From contig NC_088325.1 in NCBI RefSeq assembly GCF_910592395.1, positions 6,785,501-6,849,500 of the forward strand: a stretch of DNA of 64,000 nucleotides, in the 5' to 3' direction. Each line of letters opens with the position of its first letter. Position 1 is the stretch's first letter. The position numbers and the translations under genes were made by a program. Under the pieces are notes generated by a model, which saw only the letters and a list, made by a program, of their open reading frames with translations, had not been told where the DNA came from and made no database searches. Of the stretch, positions 62,527-64,000 are shown piece after piece. Origin of the DNA: Lineus longissimus (lineage: Eukaryota; Nemertea; Pilidiophora; Heteronemertea; Lineidae).

Positions 62527-63007
62527 GTGCAAGAGTTTGCAATGATAGACAGTGATAATTATGTGTTTCTAAGTGTGAGGATTTCAAGGATTACTAGTAA
62601 ATTCATTGTGGATATATTCTATAATGTGAGACTAAAAACTGGCAGCTGATGCCAGTTTTTTGTGTTGATCAATAGGATTGAGCGCGTCGTGAACATGTCA
62701 GGTGTGGTCTGGATAATAGACATTTATGGTTGTGCTAGGGCGATTTTGAATCACAACTCGACCAGTGTTATCAGACTGTTCAGATATTTACTACTGCACT
62801 TCTGCAGTTATTTGTATTTAGTAGTGTCGTGCGCAGCTTGGAGACTTTTAACCTTCACCTTGTCTGTAACCGTATAGTTAGGTACACTGCACGAAGCCTA
62901 TGGCAGTAGTGATTCAGTTTATGGTTACATGCAGTATACATGCAGTAGAACCTTTTGTTTGTGGTTGAGTGAAGATATGGGACACACCTTTTCTTACAGG
63001 GGACGGA

Positions 63008-63211
63008 TGTGACGGTGGTATTTTCCACCTATTTACTTAACCTCTCTAGTGAAGCTGCGCCGTGGGGATGCGCAGATGTGTGATGCAGATGTAGCGAGTT
63101 GAGTAGTCCCGCTTGTATATTCTGTTCCAATTATTTCTAATAAACGTGATGAAAAGGAACACCCTGACGTTCGTGTTGCATTGCTAGCCAGAACACAACA
63201 CGAGTGTCACA
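63008..63211 (+). repeat. 3' LTR
   Basis: 204 bp, similar to the 5' LTR with scattered substitutions and small indels. The divergence indicates an old insertion. Confidence 0.82.
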
Positions 63212-63436
63212 CAAGCATCTCCCTCAAAATAACAAACTGTAGTAATTCTGGCCGGTGAGTTTCAAGCCAATTTTCAAAAATGAATACATGAATTCGATGA
63301 TGCATGCACTTGATTGTAGAAGAGGGGACAATGGATAGCCTCGATTTAATTGGAGTTTACATAAAGTGTCGCTACAGTTTTGCCTCAAAATGCAACACCA
63401 ATATCTCTTTTTCTCAACACCAAAACCTTCTCTTTT

Positions 63437-63732
63437 CAGTTCCGCTCAACGTTCAAGTCAAGATCAGTAAGACGACTGTGAATGAACATGAATTCGTGCG
63501 GTTTGAATGTGCCACCAGCGGCGACAACCCAGGGGTCATCAAGCGGTACCAGTGGCTTTGGCTGAAGAATGGCTCCCCCGCGAAACAGGTCATCCAAGAC
63601 ACCGCGACCAGCACGCAGAATGGGAAGTTCTTAGAGTTCACTCGCATACCGTACGATAGGAGTGGGACGTACACATGTAAGGCTTGGATCCTTGGTAGGA
63701 TGGAACAGGAATCGCAATACCTGAATGTGCAA
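63437..63732 (+). CDS. Ig-superfamily gene, further Ig exon
   Basis: Phase-1 exon (acceptor TTTTCAG before 63440 by a few bases, donor GTAAGT at about 63733). It encodes an Ig domain with VRFECATSGD, YQWLWLKNG and DRSGTYTCKAW. It follows intron sequence like that at 29830-29970, so it probably belongs to the same gene or a tandem paralogue that runs past the window end. Confidence 0.75.
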
Positions 63733-64000
63733 TGTAAGTTTGGTTCTACATTCTTTGTCATACATGCTGAGATATTGTATTTGAAGAGGGTGAAACATTG
63801 TGAAACATCCGTGAAGGCTTTACACAGGAGAAGAAGGAATTCACAGAGGTCCCAACAAAACTGATATTTCATATGATATTCCTTTCCATTGATTTTGAAC
63901 AACTGGTATTCAGTAGCTCACCTGTCTAACCATAATCATTTGAAATTATTGCTAAATACATTGTAATTGAAGAGGGTGAAACATTGTGAAACATCCGTGA

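Larger units (their letters stand above)
50086..63215 (+). mobile_element. Gypsy-type LTR retrotransposon with nested insertions
   Basis: Direct repeats 50090-50285 and 63008-63211 start TGTGAC and end GTCACA. Both are flanked by CAAG (50086-50089 and 63212-63215), a 4-bp duplication. A primer-binding-site-like TGGCGCC follows the 5' LTR and a purine tract (AGGGGACGGA) precedes the 3' LTR. The coding parts are decayed. Insertions: a Mutator-like element (52861-53876), a LINE fragment (about 55062-55372) and a 3.85-kb integrase-bearing element (about 58473-62322). Confidence 0.8.

Overview
The window is animal nuclear DNA. It has a multi-exon immunoglobulin-domain gene with GT-AG introns, all in phase 1, tRNA-derived SINEs, a Penelope-type and a LINE-type retroelement, a Gypsy-type LTR element and many small inverted-repeat elements. 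The texture suggests a marine invertebrate, possibly a lophotrochozoan or cephalochordate; the sequence alone does not settle the species.

The centrepiece is a complete Polinton/Maverick, a virus-like self-synthesising transposon, at 3639-22078 (18,440 bp). It has a 6-bp target duplication (AGCAAG), about 190-200 bp terminal inverted repeats starting AG and ending CT, and 16 putative genes. These include a double-jelly-roll major capsid protein, two penton-like minor capsid proteins, a packaging ATPase, an RVE integrase with chromodomain, a protein-primed family B DNA polymerase, an HNH-like nuclease, a zinc-ribbon protein and several membrane or coiled-coil proteins. No adenain-like protease was recognised. 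Right-pointing blocks (capsid genes; integrase block; second penton) alternate with left-pointing blocks (ATPase; polymerase; a five-gene left-pointing block at the right end).

The most unusual signal lies inside this Polinton. A family of tiny double-hairpin elements (core GAGC-NNN-GCTC, 3-nt linker, GGAC-NNN-GTCC, about 30 bp) occurs at about 25 loci (about 35 units). It is seen only between the Polinton ends. Many copies sit in frame inside genes, including the polymerase and the integrase core, and others form arrays between convergent genes. Loop and linker triplets that would be stop codons in one reading frame are replaced in the copies read in that frame. Stems change in a paired way. 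Nearly all Polinton genes also carry TAAAT at or just before the start codon, like a poxvirus late promoter.

Region by region: 1-3632 is host DNA packed with foldback elements. 3639-22078 is the Polinton. 22085-25089 is host DNA with repeats. 25090 to the window end holds an immunoglobulin-superfamily gene: a signal-peptide exon, then duplicated Ig exon cassettes A1-B1-C1 and A2-B2-(degenerate C2), and a further Ig exon at 63437-63732. Its introns are swollen by a minisatellite-bearing element (25.4-28.3 kb), a Penelope-like fragment (30 kb), a Harbinger element (37.3-38.7 kb), SINEs, a satellite (41.9-42.6 kb), a broken LINE carrying a 738-bp DNA transposon (43.6-48.8 kb) and a Gypsy-type LTR element (50.1-63.2 kb). 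The LTR element holds a 1-kb Mutator-like element with 9-bp target duplication. It also holds, in antisense, an intron-containing D,D35E integrase gene of 8 coding exons bounded by palindrome-rich ends, resembling a Ginger-type transposon.
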